This document shows, in pieces, positions 53,298 through 62,124 of a DNA stretch of 64,000 nt. The stretch's first letter is position 1. Every line of letters begins with the position of its first letter. The notes below the pieces were generated by a model. The model saw only the letters and a list, made by a program, of their open reading frames with translations, made no database searches and was not told where the DNA came from. The translations under genes were made by a program, and so were the position numbers. The DNA comes from JBFMHP01 sp040752855 (GTDB taxonomy: Bacteria; Pseudomonadota; Gammaproteobacteria; RBG-16-57-12), in contig JBFMHP010000009.1 in the NCBI GenBank assembly GCA_040752855.1, positions 71,827 through 135,826 of the forward strand, written 5' to 3'.

Positions 53298-54395
53298 ATG
53301 CAGCACCGAGTACTATTTGCAGCGCTTCTGATCCTTCTCGGCATATGCCCCCTGTCCGCCGCGGCATACGAAAGCGCCGCTCATGCGGCCGAGCCGGCGC
53401 GGATGGTCGCGCGTGTCGACGTGCTCTTCGCCAACGACATCCTCGACCTCATCGCTGAGATCAATAACAAGCCGAAGCAACCCTCAGCCGGATCGGACAT
53501 TCCCGCCGCCGCTGATCCCACACCCGAACCGCCCGCCGCGACGGCAAAAATCGAAACATCGGACCCAACGCCTACTGAGCCGTCATCAGCAGCTGTGGAA
53601 CAAGCGACACCGCAGCCGGTCAGCGTATCCGCGACGGACTTGCCGCCGGCCGATGCGGCACCATCCGCTGCCGTAGCGCAGGAAACGCCCGCCCCTGCCA
53701 AGCCGAACGACGAGTCCATCGTTGCCAGTCCAGTCGAATCCGCAACGAGCAACATCCCGGCGCCAAATGACATCACTTCGTCCACCCAAGATACCGCACC
53801 GCCGCCCGCCGAACGCACAACATCGACGTCCAGCGAAACCGCCGCGCCGAGCGAAAAAATAAGCACCCGTTACGATCCCGATCTTCAGNNNNNNNNNNNN
53901 NNNNNNNNNNNNNNNNNNNNNNNNNNNNNNNNNNNNNNNNNNNNNNNNNNNNNNNNNNNNNNNNNNNNNNNNNNNNNNNNNNNNNNNNAAAACCATGCCA
54001 CCGCCGTCGAGTGGTACACCAAGTCCGCCGCGCAAGGATATACCATCGCCCAGCACAATCTCGGCATCCACTATGAAAATGGCTGGGGCGTGAAACAAGA
54101 CTATCAGCAAGCCGCACAGTGGTACGGGAAAGCAGCCGAACAAGGATTCGGCTACGCCTATTACAATCTCGGTCTGCTCTATCTCAATGGCAAAGGCAAG
54201 AAGAAGGACAAAAAAGTAGCCACAACCCTGCTCAAAGAGGCATATTCACGAAACGTGAAACAGGCCGGCGCCATGCTCGAATCCCTTGGCGTAAAACTCC
54301 CGAAAAAGCCCTCCGCCCACGCCAGTCCAGACACGAAAGCGACCACGAATACATCCGCCGGGCAAGACGCGGCTGGGCACCCCACGGCGAAATAG
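53298..54395 (+). CDS. Secreted Sel1-repeat protein, interrupted by assembly gap
   Basis: The N-terminus has a Sec signal peptide (VLFAALLILLGICPLSAAAY). Next is a long Pro/Ala/Thr/Glu-rich linker up to the gap. After the gap come at least two Sel1/TPR-like repeats: AVEWYTKSAAQGYTIAQHNL, then AAQWYGKAAEQGFGYAYYNL with GLLYLNGKGKKKDKK. Sel1 repeats mediate protein-protein contacts, here in the periplasm or at the cell surface. The 100 N at 53889-53988 are a placeholder of unknown true size, so the reading frame across the gap happens to stay open but is not proven, and further repeats may be missing. The two halves could in principle belong to different states of the gene. No operon partner is evident. 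Confidence 0.72.
   Translation: MQHRVLFAALLILLGICPLSAAAYESAAHAAEPARMVARVDVLFANDILDLIAEINNKPKQPSAGSDIPAAADPTPEPPAATAKIETSDPTPTEPSSAAVEQATPQPVSVSATDLPPADAAPSAAVAQETPAPAKPNDESIVASPVESATSNIPAPNDITSSTQDTAPPPAERTTSTSSETAAPSEKISTRYDPDLQXXXXXXXXXXXXXXXXXXXXXXXXXXXXXXXXXXNHATAVEWYTKSAAQGYTIAQHNLGIHYENGWGVKQDYQQAAQWYGKAAEQGFGYAYYNLGLLYLNGKGKKKDKKVATTLLKEAYSRNVKQAGAMLESLGVKLPKKPSAHASPDTKATTNTSAGQDAAGHPTAK
53889..53988. other. Scaffold gap (100 N)
   Basis: Exactly 100 unknown bases, the conventional placeholder for a gap of unknown length, lie inside the Sel1-repeat gene. Collapsed tandem repeats are a likely cause. Confidence 0.97.
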
Positions 54396-54505
54396 ACCCG
54401 TTCCTTGTCGCTCGAAGTTGCGGCGGTCCTGGCGTGGCGGCGAACGGTTTTTTTCAGCAGACCGCCAATAAAATATCGGGATCGCCCGGAGACCCCTGAC
54501 CCGAC

Positions 54506-55690
54506 ATGGCAGCGACAGCAATCACCCGCACTATTCTCCCGCGCACCGTGATCGTGCTCGGGCTGGTGTCGTTCTTGAACGATGCCGCCAGCGAGATGAT
54601 CGCACCCCTGCTGCCGTTATTCCTCACCGCCGTCCTCGGCGCGGGCCCTTTGATCGTGGGCCTCATCGAAGGACTGGCGGAAGCCACGGCGAGCCTGCTC
54701 AAACTGATCTCCGGACGGCTCGCCGATCGCGGTTGGAATCAAAAACGGATGATCTTCTCGGGCTACCTCATCTCCAACACCGCGCGCCCCTTGATCGCCA
54801 TCGCGTTCAGCTGGGCCTGGGTCATATTGCTGCGATTTCTGGATCGGGTCGGCAAAGGGTTACGCACCACGCCGCGTGACGCAATGATCGCCGGCGCGGT
54901 CGATAGCTCCTGCCGCGGACGCGCGTTCGGCTTTCATCGTGCGATGGATCACGCCGGCGCCATCGTCGGACCGCTGGCGGCATTCCTCCTGCTGCAAAAC
55001 GGCGCCGAAATGCGCGAGGTATTCCTCTGGTCGCTGATCCCCGGCGTGCTATTGCTGCTGTTGCTGGCCTTCGGAGTGCCGTCCACCCCGCCGGTGGTCA
55101 TCACCCGTCCGCCACCGCTGAACTGGAAGGCGCTGGACAGCCGCCTGCGCGGCATGATCGTCTGTGCCGGCGGCCTGGCGTTTGCCGCAGCGCCTGAGGC
55201 CTTCCTGGTACTGTGGGCACAGGCACAAGGACTCGACATCGTGTGGGTGCCCCTCTTGTGGGCCGCCGCGCATGCGGTGAAAACCTTGATCGCAATCCCC
55301 GCCGGCAGCCTCTCGGACAGAATCGGCCGCCTCCCGGTGGTGATCGGCGGCTGGACGCTGCGCGTCGTCATCCTGCTGATGCTGGCATTGCTCGACAACG
55401 GGGTGATAATGGTCTGGTGTTTATTCCTGGCATACGCCGCCGCGCTCGCCTCCACCGAAGGCGCCGAACGGGCCCTCATCGGCGATTACGCGCCCGCCAA
55501 TCAAAAGGCCACCGCCTTCGGCCTTTATCACATGCTGAGCGGGCTGCTCGCCCTGCCCGGCGCCATGCTGTTCGGCGCACTCTGGCAATGGATCGGTATG
55601 ACCAGCGCCTTTCTCACCGCCGCCGTAGTCACCGGCCTGATGGCCGCACTCATGATCACGATCTACCGCAAAAGCACGCGGAGCGTCTGA
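54506..55690 (+). CDS. Major facilitator superfamily transporter
   Basis: This 394-residue inner-membrane protein has about 12 predicted helices. The first helix region LGLVSFLNDAASEMIAPLLP and the motif A-like loop SGRLADRGWNQKRMIFSGYL between helices 2 and 3 are typical of MFS. DRVGKGLRTTPRDAMIAGAV marks the helix 4-5 segment of the subgroup related to putative multidrug or metabolite exporters. A second loop, GSLSDRIGRLPVVIGGW, repeats motif A in the C-terminal half. The substrate is unknown. The gene starts 110 bases after the Sel1 gene and has no clear operon partner. Confidence 0.88.
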   Translation: MAATAITRTILPRTVIVLGLVSFLNDAASEMIAPLLPLFLTAVLGAGPLIVGLIEGLAEATASLLKLISGRLADRGWNQKRMIFSGYLISNTARPLIAIAFSWAWVILLRFLDRVGKGLRTTPRDAMIAGAVDSSCRGRAFGFHRAMDHAGAIVGPLAAFLLLQNGAEMREVFLWSLIPGVLLLLLLAFGVPSTPPVVITRPPPLNWKALDSRLRGMIVCAGGLAFAAAPEAFLVLWAQAQGLDIVWVPLLWAAAHAVKTLIAIPAGSLSDRIGRLPVVIGGWTLRVVILLMLALLDNGVIMVWCLFLAYAAALASTEGAERALIGDYAPANQKATAFGLYHMLSGLLALPGAMLFGALWQWIGMTSAFLTAAVVTGLMAALMITIYRKSTRSV

Positions 55691-55829
55691 AGCGGATCTG
55701 CGCAACGTCCGCGCGGTGCGATGGAAATCGTATTGTCGCCTATCAGAAGCGTAACGAGATGGCGCTACGGACCACGGGCTACACGCGCTGTGACGTGTTT
55801 AATAACCGGCGCCAAAACAGCACAGCGTA

Positions 55830-56195
55830 TTACTCGGCTTTGCCGGCATTGGATGCCTCGAGCTGTTTTACCACGCCCTTGATTTCCTCCTCTAACTGCT
55901 TGGATGACAGGTCATTGTTTCCCGGCAGCGAGGTGATTTTATCGACGATGCCCTTGATTTCGCGGTCCACCTGTTCCGGCAAGGCCGCCTCTGTCCCGGC
56001 AGACTGAGACAAAGAGGTCTGACTACCATCTTCCGGCTGGGCTTCCGTGCTTGTTGTCGGACCTTGCGCCGGAGTGCCGGAGTTGTTGGCAACCGCATCA
56101 CCGGTTTGCCCCTTGACGGCGCGCAGTTCGGAATCGCTGCACCCCGCCGACCACACAAGCACCACAAAAACTATGATCAGAGAATGTACGTTCAT
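55830..56195 (-). CDS. Small predicted lipoprotein
   Basis: The product is 121 residues. The signal peptide ends with VWSAGC, a lipobox, so the mature Cys would be acylated. The remainder is a low-complexity Thr/Gln/Ser/Gly stretch followed by two similar acidic amphipathic segments, DREIKGIVDKITSL and EEEIKGVVKQLEAS, an internal repeat. An ATG 12 bases upstream is in frame, but the ATG at 56195 has AGAGGTG at the right distance. No family is recognised. It is probably anchored to a membrane facing the periplasm. The region upstream (rightward) is the AT-rich stretch. Confidence 0.65.
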   Translation of the reverse strand: MNVHSLIIVFVVLVWSAGCSDSELRAVKGQTGDAVANNSGTPAQGPTTSTEAQPEDGSQTSLSQSAGTEAALPEQVDREIKGIVDKITSLPGNNDLSSKQLEEEIKGVVKQLEASNAGKAE

Positions 56196-56697
56196 GACAC
56201 CTCTCATGACTATTGATTACTGAATGACTGCGCGCGGCAGCAACCATCACTGAAACACAAACGAGATACCATGATGATATAGTTTGAATCAGCCTGAAAG
56301 GCAAGATCCATCACTAAGCAACCACGAAGAATTAACCGCAAAAATATAAAACAAGTTTAAGACTCCCATAATTTATCAAGTTTCGGTCGCAATTAAGTTA
56401 GGCACTTACTACTTTTGTTAGTCTGAAGCACGTTGAACATTCTTCGAATAAAACACCAGTTTATTCTTATAAATATTTGCAGAGTGAATTGCGCATATAT
56501 TCCGTTAAACATCTGCAAGATGCATTTTTAGCGATCGAAGCAGTACGACGCACTGATATCTTATTCTCATAAAATACGTGACAGCTGAACACTGTTAGTC
56601 AAATGCATTTTTGAACACAACTTCGTGAGATGCTTAGCAATAAATAGATTCACATAACCTATCGTTGAAAATTCACAAATAGCGACTATCATTACTG

Positions 56698-56714
56698 CTG
56701 TCATCGAATGACAG
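56698..56714. other. Perfect inverted repeat (possible operator)
   Basis: CTGTCAT-CGA-ATGACAG, a 7-bp palindromic arm pair around 3 bases, inside the AT-rich region. A regulator-binding site is possible. Confidence 0.3.
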
Positions 56715-56827
56715 TTGATCTCAGCATGCCGAAGGCTATTGGTCGTAGCCGCAACATATTTGTCAGCATGAATATGCCTTATTGAATTTGAACATCGTTT
56801 TGAAAGTTTCATTTTAATTGGATGTAT

Positions 56828-56846
56828 GCGACCTCATTCAGGTCGC
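56828..56846. other. Perfect inverted repeat (possible operator or short hairpin)
   Basis: GCGACCT-cattc-AGGTCGC, 7-bp arms around 5 bases, without a T-run. It lies about 300 bases upstream of the octaheme cytochrome start. Confidence 0.3.
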
Positions 56847-57142
56847 AAGGTACCGAGACATTATTGTTGTAACCGCGGTGCGTATCGGCAGGTTGCTTCC
56901 ATGTTGCGAGTGAATTCTTCTTTCTAAGAATCCAAGGGGGTTGGATGAGCAGAAACACGGACAGGTTAAATATTTGATTGGAAGATGCTGACGGCCGCAC
57001 GTTCCCAGCCCGCACGCTCAAACGCAAGCAATTCAGCACCCGCGTGCAGACACTCCCGCACCAGATGCATCTCCCTCTTGCACCAGACACACGAAAGCTG
57101 CCTATCACCAGGTTGTTGATACTTAATTATCAGGAGAAATTA

Positions 57143-58732
57143 ATGATGAACAAGCTCAATTCTATGATAGCGGTAGCATTATTGGCTGGAACGTCTGCAG
57201 TGGCATGGGGCCGCATTCCACCGCCACCTGTAAACCAGAACATCGGTATTCCGGATACCGTCTTCAATTTTCTGAATGCAGATGTCTGTAGAAACTGCCA
57301 CGGCGGGAATCCACCGGTAGGTGTCCCCGTCAACCCCATGTATAACCCAGACCGCCACCATATAAAGGTCGGTCAGCCCATCGATGGCATTCCGGAGTTT
57401 CCGCCCTATCGCGACGCAGACGGAGACGGCGTTAATGACACGACATTTACTTGTCTGAACTGCCACAAGCCCACGCTAGATCCGACCACCGGCGTGTCAG
57501 GTATCGATCCCACCTTCAGAGACTGCTTGACCTGCCACAAGACAACCGGACAGACAACCGTCCATCATGCCACGCAACGGGCGCAAAACGGTAATTGCTT
57601 CCAGTGCCATGGCGGGATTGTGCGCGGGATCGATGTGCCGACACTCACTGGCAAGCGGCCGAACCCGACCAACCCCAACGAAACCATACCTGTGGATATT
57701 CCGACCTATCGGACGAGTCTCGTCACCCCCTATCGCAGCGGCAAACCCAATGCGGATACGAGCATCACGAGCTCTGCCGGAACTCACCCAGGTAACTGCA
57801 ACTTCTGTCATAACACCGTTGATGGCTCTCCAAACGGAACACCGGAGCCGTTTACCTTAACGGATGGTAGCACGGTGCTGATCAACATCTTCCGGAATAT
57901 GGATAATCACCATGGAACCGGTTTCTTCGGGGAAGGCAAGTGCAACTGGTGCCATGACGTGTTTCTACCGAGCGCCTCGTCCATCCGCGTGTGCCAACGC
58001 TGCCATGACCGCCTGACACTGCACAATATCGAATATGACGCGGCCGGCGACGGCATTCAGCCGGGCCAGGAACAGCCCTACAACGGCCATATCGGCAACG
58101 CTCAGAACTGTTGGGGCTGTCACGGCAACAACGGCCAAGTACAATCCATGGCATCGAACGGCGTTACAACCGCCACTATCCCCACGCTGAGCGCCGTAAA
58201 CACCCAGAGTATCGATAATAGTACTTCGACGCTGTTGACGGTCACCGGCAATGGTTTTACCAATTCAGTTGACTTCGGAAGCAGAAATTATACGTTCAAC
58301 TCAGAGATACAACTGACTGATAGCAAGGGCGTAGTCACGGTGATCAAACCCGACCTGTTGACCACCAATTACCTTGAGGCAACAGTGCCGGCAGGCCTGG
58401 CCGCAGACACATATAACATCCAGGTCAAGAAGGTTTTTCAACTTAGCAATCCCTTGGGATTCGTTGTGAAAAATCCGCCGACCGCCACAGCTGGATTTGT
58501 CTATGCCCGTTACGGTGCTTTGGCTGTAATCGTTGGCAAGGGCTTCAGCGATGGAATGCCGATGGCCAATGTAGTCGGCTCAGGCATGAGTATCACGAAT
58601 GAAAAAGGTGAAAAGGCGACGGTATACTATTGGCGCGACGGCATGATTATAGGCCGCTTCACAAACTTTCCAACCAGTGTCACCGTGACAAACCTGTTCG
58701 GCTCCGTCACAGTGCCCATGCGTGTTTATTGA
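57143..58732 (+). CDS. Secreted octaheme cytochrome c with heme-free C-terminal domain (OmcZ-like candidate)
   Basis: The 529-residue product has a signal peptide (IAVALLAGTSAVAWG). The start is chosen after the GGAG at 57133. Eight CxxCH heme sites have their first Cys at about 49, 104, 128, 152, 219, 267, 284 and 323. Distal His candidates include RHHIKVG, VHHATQ and DNHHGTG. Residues about 345-529 lack hemes and are beta-rich with an IPT/TIG-like pattern (LLTVTGNGFTNSVDFG, ALAVIVGKGFSDG). Geobacter OmcZ is an octaheme cytochrome trimmed by the subtilisin-like protease OzpA; the mature N-terminal form builds nanowires. Here a subtilase and a prolyl isomerase follow, so the same scheme is plausible. 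OmcZ has one atypical CX14CH site, whereas all eight are CxxCH here; homology is not proven. Confidence 0.82.
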   Translation: MMNKLNSMIAVALLAGTSAVAWGRIPPPPVNQNIGIPDTVFNFLNADVCRNCHGGNPPVGVPVNPMYNPDRHHIKVGQPIDGIPEFPPYRDADGDGVNDTTFTCLNCHKPTLDPTTGVSGIDPTFRDCLTCHKTTGQTTVHHATQRAQNGNCFQCHGGIVRGIDVPTLTGKRPNPTNPNETIPVDIPTYRTSLVTPYRSGKPNADTSITSSAGTHPGNCNFCHNTVDGSPNGTPEPFTLTDGSTVLINIFRNMDNHHGTGFFGEGKCNWCHDVFLPSASSIRVCQRCHDRLTLHNIEYDAAGDGIQPGQEQPYNGHIGNAQNCWGCHGNNGQVQSMASNGVTTATIPTLSAVNTQSIDNSTSTLLTVTGNGFTNSVDFGSRNYTFNSEIQLTDSKGVVTVIKPDLLTTNYLEATVPAGLAADTYNIQVKKVFQLSNPLGFVVKNPPTATAGFVYARYGALAVIVGKGFSDGMPMANVVGSGMSITNEKGEKATVYYWRDGMIIGRFTNFPTSVTVTNLFGSVTVPMRVY

Positions 58733-58774
58733 TTGAAAATGGTTATGCTCGCAAGCCCATAACCAATCGAGAAT

Positions 58775-58805
58775 GTTAGCCGATGGGCAACTCCCATCGG
58801 CTAAC
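58775..58805 (+). terminator. Perfect 13-bp inverted repeat between octaheme cytochrome and subtilase genes
   Basis: Stem 58775-58787 pairs fully with 58793-58805 around a 5-base loop. It is followed by a pyrimidine stretch (TTCTTACTT) but no long T-run. It may act as a partial terminator or an mRNA stabiliser that lets the cytochrome be made in excess over the protease. Confidence 0.55.
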
Positions 58806-58862
58806 TTCTTACTTATATACTCCCCTTCCTGCGGGAGTGTGAACCGAATACGTGGGGGAACT

Positions 58863-60281
58863 GTGCGTTTAAATAGCGAGTGTTGGTTCGTAATCCCTTT
58901 GGTGATTTTTTGCGGACTAGCAGTGACACCTTCAGTCCAGGCGGGCGAGCGGCGCGTGATCGTCGGTTTTCACCAGACGCCAGGAGAGATCGAACATGAT
59001 CTCATCCAGCGTCACCATCGCGGTAAATTCAAGCGAGCGTTCAAGCGCACCAAGGCGATTGCAGCAGAACTCTCTGATCAGGCCATTGCTGAACTGCGCG
59101 GCGCGCCGGATGTCGCGTACATTGAGGAAGATGCGGTCGTGACTCTCATCGAGCCCCTATCCGGCAGCCTCGAGTACCTGAATTCCTGGGGCGTTGCGCA
59201 CATCGGCAGCGAGTCCGTGCACAACACGGGCATCACGGGCAGGAACGTCAAGGTGGCCGTGCTCGATACCGGGATTGATGCCACACACCCCGAACTGGTC
59301 GACAATCTGCGCGGAGGCATTCGTTTTTTGTCGAGTGATCCGGATACAAGCAGCCAAGATTTCTTTGATGACAGCTGGAACAGCCACGGCACCCATGTGG
59401 CAGGTATCATCGCCGCCGCGGCCAATGGTGCTGAGATCATCGGGGTTGCGCCCAATGCCTCGATTTATGCCGTAAAAGTGCTCGACAGCGGGGGCGCCGG
59501 CTACCTCAGCGACCTGATCGCCGGGCTTGAGTGGGCCATCGATAACCAAATGGACATTGTCAATTTCAGCATAGGACTGCGCGAAGACTATCAGGCGCTG
59601 GCCGACGCCTGCACCAGGGCCTACGAAGCCGGCATTCTATTGATTGCCGCCGCAGGCAACACCGGTAGTTACTCGTTCGGAGAGATTTTGTACCCGGCGC
59701 GCTACGAATCGGTCATGGCAATTGGCGCGACCAATCAAGACGACACGCTCAACTTCATGTCTGCCTATGGCCCGGACGTGGAGCTGGTGGCGCCCGGCGA
59801 CAGCATCTATTCATCCACCGTGGGCGGCTATAACCTGCTGACCGGCACCTCGCAAGCCTCGCCCCATGTCGCGGGGGTCGCGGCGCTGATTCTGTCCGCG
59901 GGCCTGGATGATCTTAATAGTGATGGAACGATAGATAACCGTGATCTCAGACTGCGTTTACTGGCCACGGCGCTCGATCTCGGCGACGCGGGCAAAGATG
60001 AGACCTACGGCTACGGCCTGGTCAGCGCACAGGCAGCCTTACAGGGCAACTCCGGCGGCACCGGCGATTGTGGCAATGAAGATGATCACGATAAATGCGC
60101 CTGCCGCAAGGACGACGACAAGCACGAGAAACACAAACATTTATCCAAAAATAAGGAACATAAACTTAAAACAGCGAGTATGCGCAAGCGGACAGAATGG
60201 TTCGACAGGCCTGCGCAGTATGGGCGCGTCGATGAATCCCTGCCGGTGCCGGCGCGAAGAATCGCAGCAGATAAATGGTGA
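58863..60281 (+). CDS. Secreted subtilisin-like serine protease (S8)
   Basis: The product is 472 residues. GTG at 58863 is chosen after GGGGGAA; it gives a signal peptide ending near VTPSVQA. An I9-type propeptide (VIVGFHQTPGEIEHDL to AYIEEDAVV) follows. The catalytic triad is complete: D135 (VAVLDTGID), H175 (SHGTHVAGII) and S330 in GTSQASPHVAG, where Gln replaces the usual Met. The oxyanion Asn lies in AAAGNTGSY. The C-terminal 55 residues are Lys/His/Asp-rich and probably disordered. It lies between the octaheme cytochrome and a periplasmic prolyl isomerase, which suggests processing of the cytochrome as OzpA does for OmcZ. Other secreted substrates are possible. Confidence 0.9.
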   Translation: MRLNSECWFVIPLVIFCGLAVTPSVQAGERRVIVGFHQTPGEIEHDLIQRHHRGKFKRAFKRTKAIAAELSDQAIAELRGAPDVAYIEEDAVVTLIEPLSGSLEYLNSWGVAHIGSESVHNTGITGRNVKVAVLDTGIDATHPELVDNLRGGIRFLSSDPDTSSQDFFDDSWNSHGTHVAGIIAAAANGAEIIGVAPNASIYAVKVLDSGGAGYLSDLIAGLEWAIDNQMDIVNFSIGLREDYQALADACTRAYEAGILLIAAAGNTGSYSFGEILYPARYESVMAIGATNQDDTLNFMSAYGPDVELVAPGDSIYSSTVGGYNLLTGTSQASPHVAGVAALILSAGLDDLNSDGTIDNRDLRLRLLATALDLGDAGKDETYGYGLVSAQAALQGNSGGTGDCGNEDDHDKCACRKDDDKHEKHKHLSKNKEHKLKTASMRKRTEWFDRPAQYGRVDESLPVPARRIAADKW

Positions 60282-60342
60282 TTTTACGGTGATGAGCACC
60301 CGAACATTTTACATCCACCCCTAACTCCACGAGGATGGCACA

Positions 60343-61335
60343 ATGACACAATCGCACCGCATCCCAATCGTGCTGCTGTCAGCCTTGTCTCTCTTGGTTT
60401 TGCTGATGGCGGCACATGCCGGCGATAAAGCGACAACCAACACCCCACCCCGGGTGATCGCCGCAATGGTCAATGGCCAGCCGATCTATTTGGATCAATT
60501 GGAAGCGCAGGTGCAAGCCGGACTGGACAAATACAGCAAGTTTAACGGCGGAAAGGTCCCGCAAGATCTGCGCCAGCAGATACAGCTGAAAGTACTTCAT
60601 AGGTACATTGCCGCTGAACTTTTGTATCAGGCCAGCCTTCAAGAAAAAATCATCGATATTGACACCAAAATCAAAAAAGAACTTGCCAAGCGTAAAGCGG
60701 CGCAAGAAAACCCCAGTATCGAAGCTGTCACACGCCAAATATATATCGATGAATATCTCGCCAAAAACAACTTAAGCAATCCCCAGGTACCGGAGGATGA
60801 AGTCAAGGCATACTACGAAAAACACAAGCAGAACTTCGCCAGCCAGAGCGATGCTGTCCATGCGCGTCATATCGTGATTCAAGCGGATAAAAACGCAGAG
60901 CCTGCGGAGCTGTCCAAGGCGCAAAAGAAATTGCTACAAGCGCAACAGGCGCTCAATGCAGGAAAGTCATTTATGGACGTGGCCAAGGAATTTTCAGAAG
61001 ACGCCAATGCGCCATCGGGCGGCGACTTGGGATATATCGAACGCGGCTATATGCCGCCGGAATTTGAAAAGGTCGCCTTCTCCATGAAACCCGGGACGAT
61101 AAGCGATACGGTTCGGACCGAATTCGGTTTTCATATCATCGAGGTCGTAGATAAGCGATCGGCCGGCAGCGTGCCGCGCTTTGAGGAAATGAAAGACTTT
61201 TTGAAGCAAGGCCTCGCGCAGCAGTTGAAAGCCAAGAACGTGGCAGCGCACATCAAAGCCTTGGAGAAAAAGGCAAAGATTGAAATCGTATTCCCGCAAG
61301 AACAGCCAAAGCGTCAGGAGGCACAAGCATCTTAG
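60343..61335 (+). CDS. Periplasmic parvulin-type peptidyl-prolyl isomerase
   Basis: This 330-residue PpiC/SurA-type chaperone has a signal peptide (SALSLLVLLMAAHAG). The SurA-N-like helical part includes AAMVNGQPIYLDQLEAQVQ and YIAAELLYQASLQEKIID. The single parvulin domain has HARHIVIQADKNAEPAE, AGKSFMDVAKEFSEDANAPS, GGDLGYIERGYMPPEFEKVA and TEFGFHIIEVVDKR. It would help fold exported proteins. Its place right after the protease and before two multiheme cytochromes suggests it assists cytochrome folding or assembly. It begins 61 bases after the protease stop and is likely in the same transcript. Confidence 0.92.
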   Translation: MTQSHRIPIVLLSALSLLVLLMAAHAGDKATTNTPPRVIAAMVNGQPIYLDQLEAQVQAGLDKYSKFNGGKVPQDLRQQIQLKVLHRYIAAELLYQASLQEKIIDIDTKIKKELAKRKAAQENPSIEAVTRQIYIDEYLAKNNLSNPQVPEDEVKAYYEKHKQNFASQSDAVHARHIVIQADKNAEPAELSKAQKKLLQAQQALNAGKSFMDVAKEFSEDANAPSGGDLGYIERGYMPPEFEKVAFSMKPGTISDTVRTEFGFHIIEVVDKRSAGSVPRFEEMKDFLKQGLAQQLKAKNVAAHIKALEKKAKIEIVFPQEQPKRQEAQAS

Positions 61336-61391
61336 CTGGCCAGTGTCCTAGCGCGGGACAGAGAAGGTTTAGTGTTACCTCGCCATCTTGT

Positions 61392-61410
61392 CTTCTCCCT
61401 GTGGGAGAAG
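61392..61410. repeat. Short palindrome, REP-like
   Basis: CTTCTCCC-TGT-GGGAGAAG, 8-bp perfect arms with a 3-base loop, in the 216-base gap between the isomerase and tetraheme genes. It resembles dispersed CTCTCCC-type elements of proteobacteria. It may also attenuate transcription. Confidence 0.4.
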
Positions 61411-61551
61411 GGACGCTATCGCGACAAGCCAAGCCGTAGTCGTTCTACCGCGAGAGGAAGTTTTTAAGACTTTTTCGCACGGATTCATCGCATTGTTCGT
61501 TCGCAATCGGTCGCTGCTGGAAAATCCGGGTCTAACGTAAGGGGTGGCAAA

Positions 61552-62124
61552 ATGACGCGGCTAATACAATCATCCGGTATCGTCATGATGCTGGCCTTGG
61601 CCGTAAGCGCACCGCTATGCGCCCGGGCTGACAGTGACGATTATTACCAAAGGGGCGATTCAGGCGGAGGCGGCGATCCGGGGACTGTGCCCACGAGTTT
61701 TGAGCCCTGGGTGGCTGCAGACTGCCGCAGCTGCCACGATGACTGGACATCCCTGCCGTTGGAGGCGTCCACCCCTGATACTCATCACCTGAAGGTAGGC
61801 ACGACGATTAACCATACGACGGCACCCAATGCAGTGCTGGGCCAAGTGTACGTCTGCACCACCTGTCATGTGTTCACGTGGTCTGACACGGAATATCATT
61901 TCATAATGAATGCGGAGAGGAATTGTTTTGCGTGCCATGGATTGGCAACAGTTGCCAATCAGTACCTCGGGAATCGTCATCATGACACCCCGACGGCCAG
62001 AAGTTTTCAATGCACAACCTGCCACGCCCGGATGCCGCCGCCACATTTGGCATTTGGCGGCCCGCCCACCACCACGCCTGCCCCATCATACGGGCGCGGT
62101 TCATATTATACGGACAGCGATTGA
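61552..62124 (+). CDS. Tetraheme cytochrome c
   Basis: The product is 190 residues with a signal peptide (VMMLALAVSAPLCARA) followed by a Gly-rich linker. It has four CxxCH sites with first Cys at about 58, 102, 125 and 154 (CRSCH, CTTCH, CFACH, CTTCH). The stretch from the first site onward, with DTHHLKVGTTI and NCFACHG, parallels the N-terminal part of the octaheme protein (CRNCH, DRHHIKVGQPI, NCFQCHG), so the two are probably related. The C-terminus is Pro/Thr/Gly-rich. It would be a periplasmic or extracellular electron carrier working with the neighbouring cytochromes. Confidence 0.85.
   Translation: MTRLIQSSGIVMMLALAVSAPLCARADSDDYYQRGDSGGGGDPGTVPTSFEPWVAADCRSCHDDWTSLPLEASTPDTHHLKVGTTINHTTAPNAVLGQVYVCTTCHVFTWSDTEYHFIMNAERNCFACHGLATVANQYLGNRHHDTPTARSFQCTTCHARMPPPHLAFGGPPTTTPAPSYGRGSYYTDSD

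Larger units (their letters stand above)
56196..57142. other. AT-rich non-coding region upstream of the cytochrome cluster
   Basis: About 950 bases without a supportable gene. Roughly 56280-56970 is clearly poorer in GC than the rest of the window. Short ORFs on the minus strand (for example 56567-56812) have no recognisable product. The region holds two perfect hairpins, listed separately, and presumably the promoter of the octaheme cytochrome gene. It could be a regulatory region or a foreign remnant. Confidence 0.6.

Noticed and set aside
56567..56812. 81-codon minus-strand ORF in the AT-rich region
   Set aside because: AT-rich sequence, no ribosome-binding site, no domain; random frame likely.
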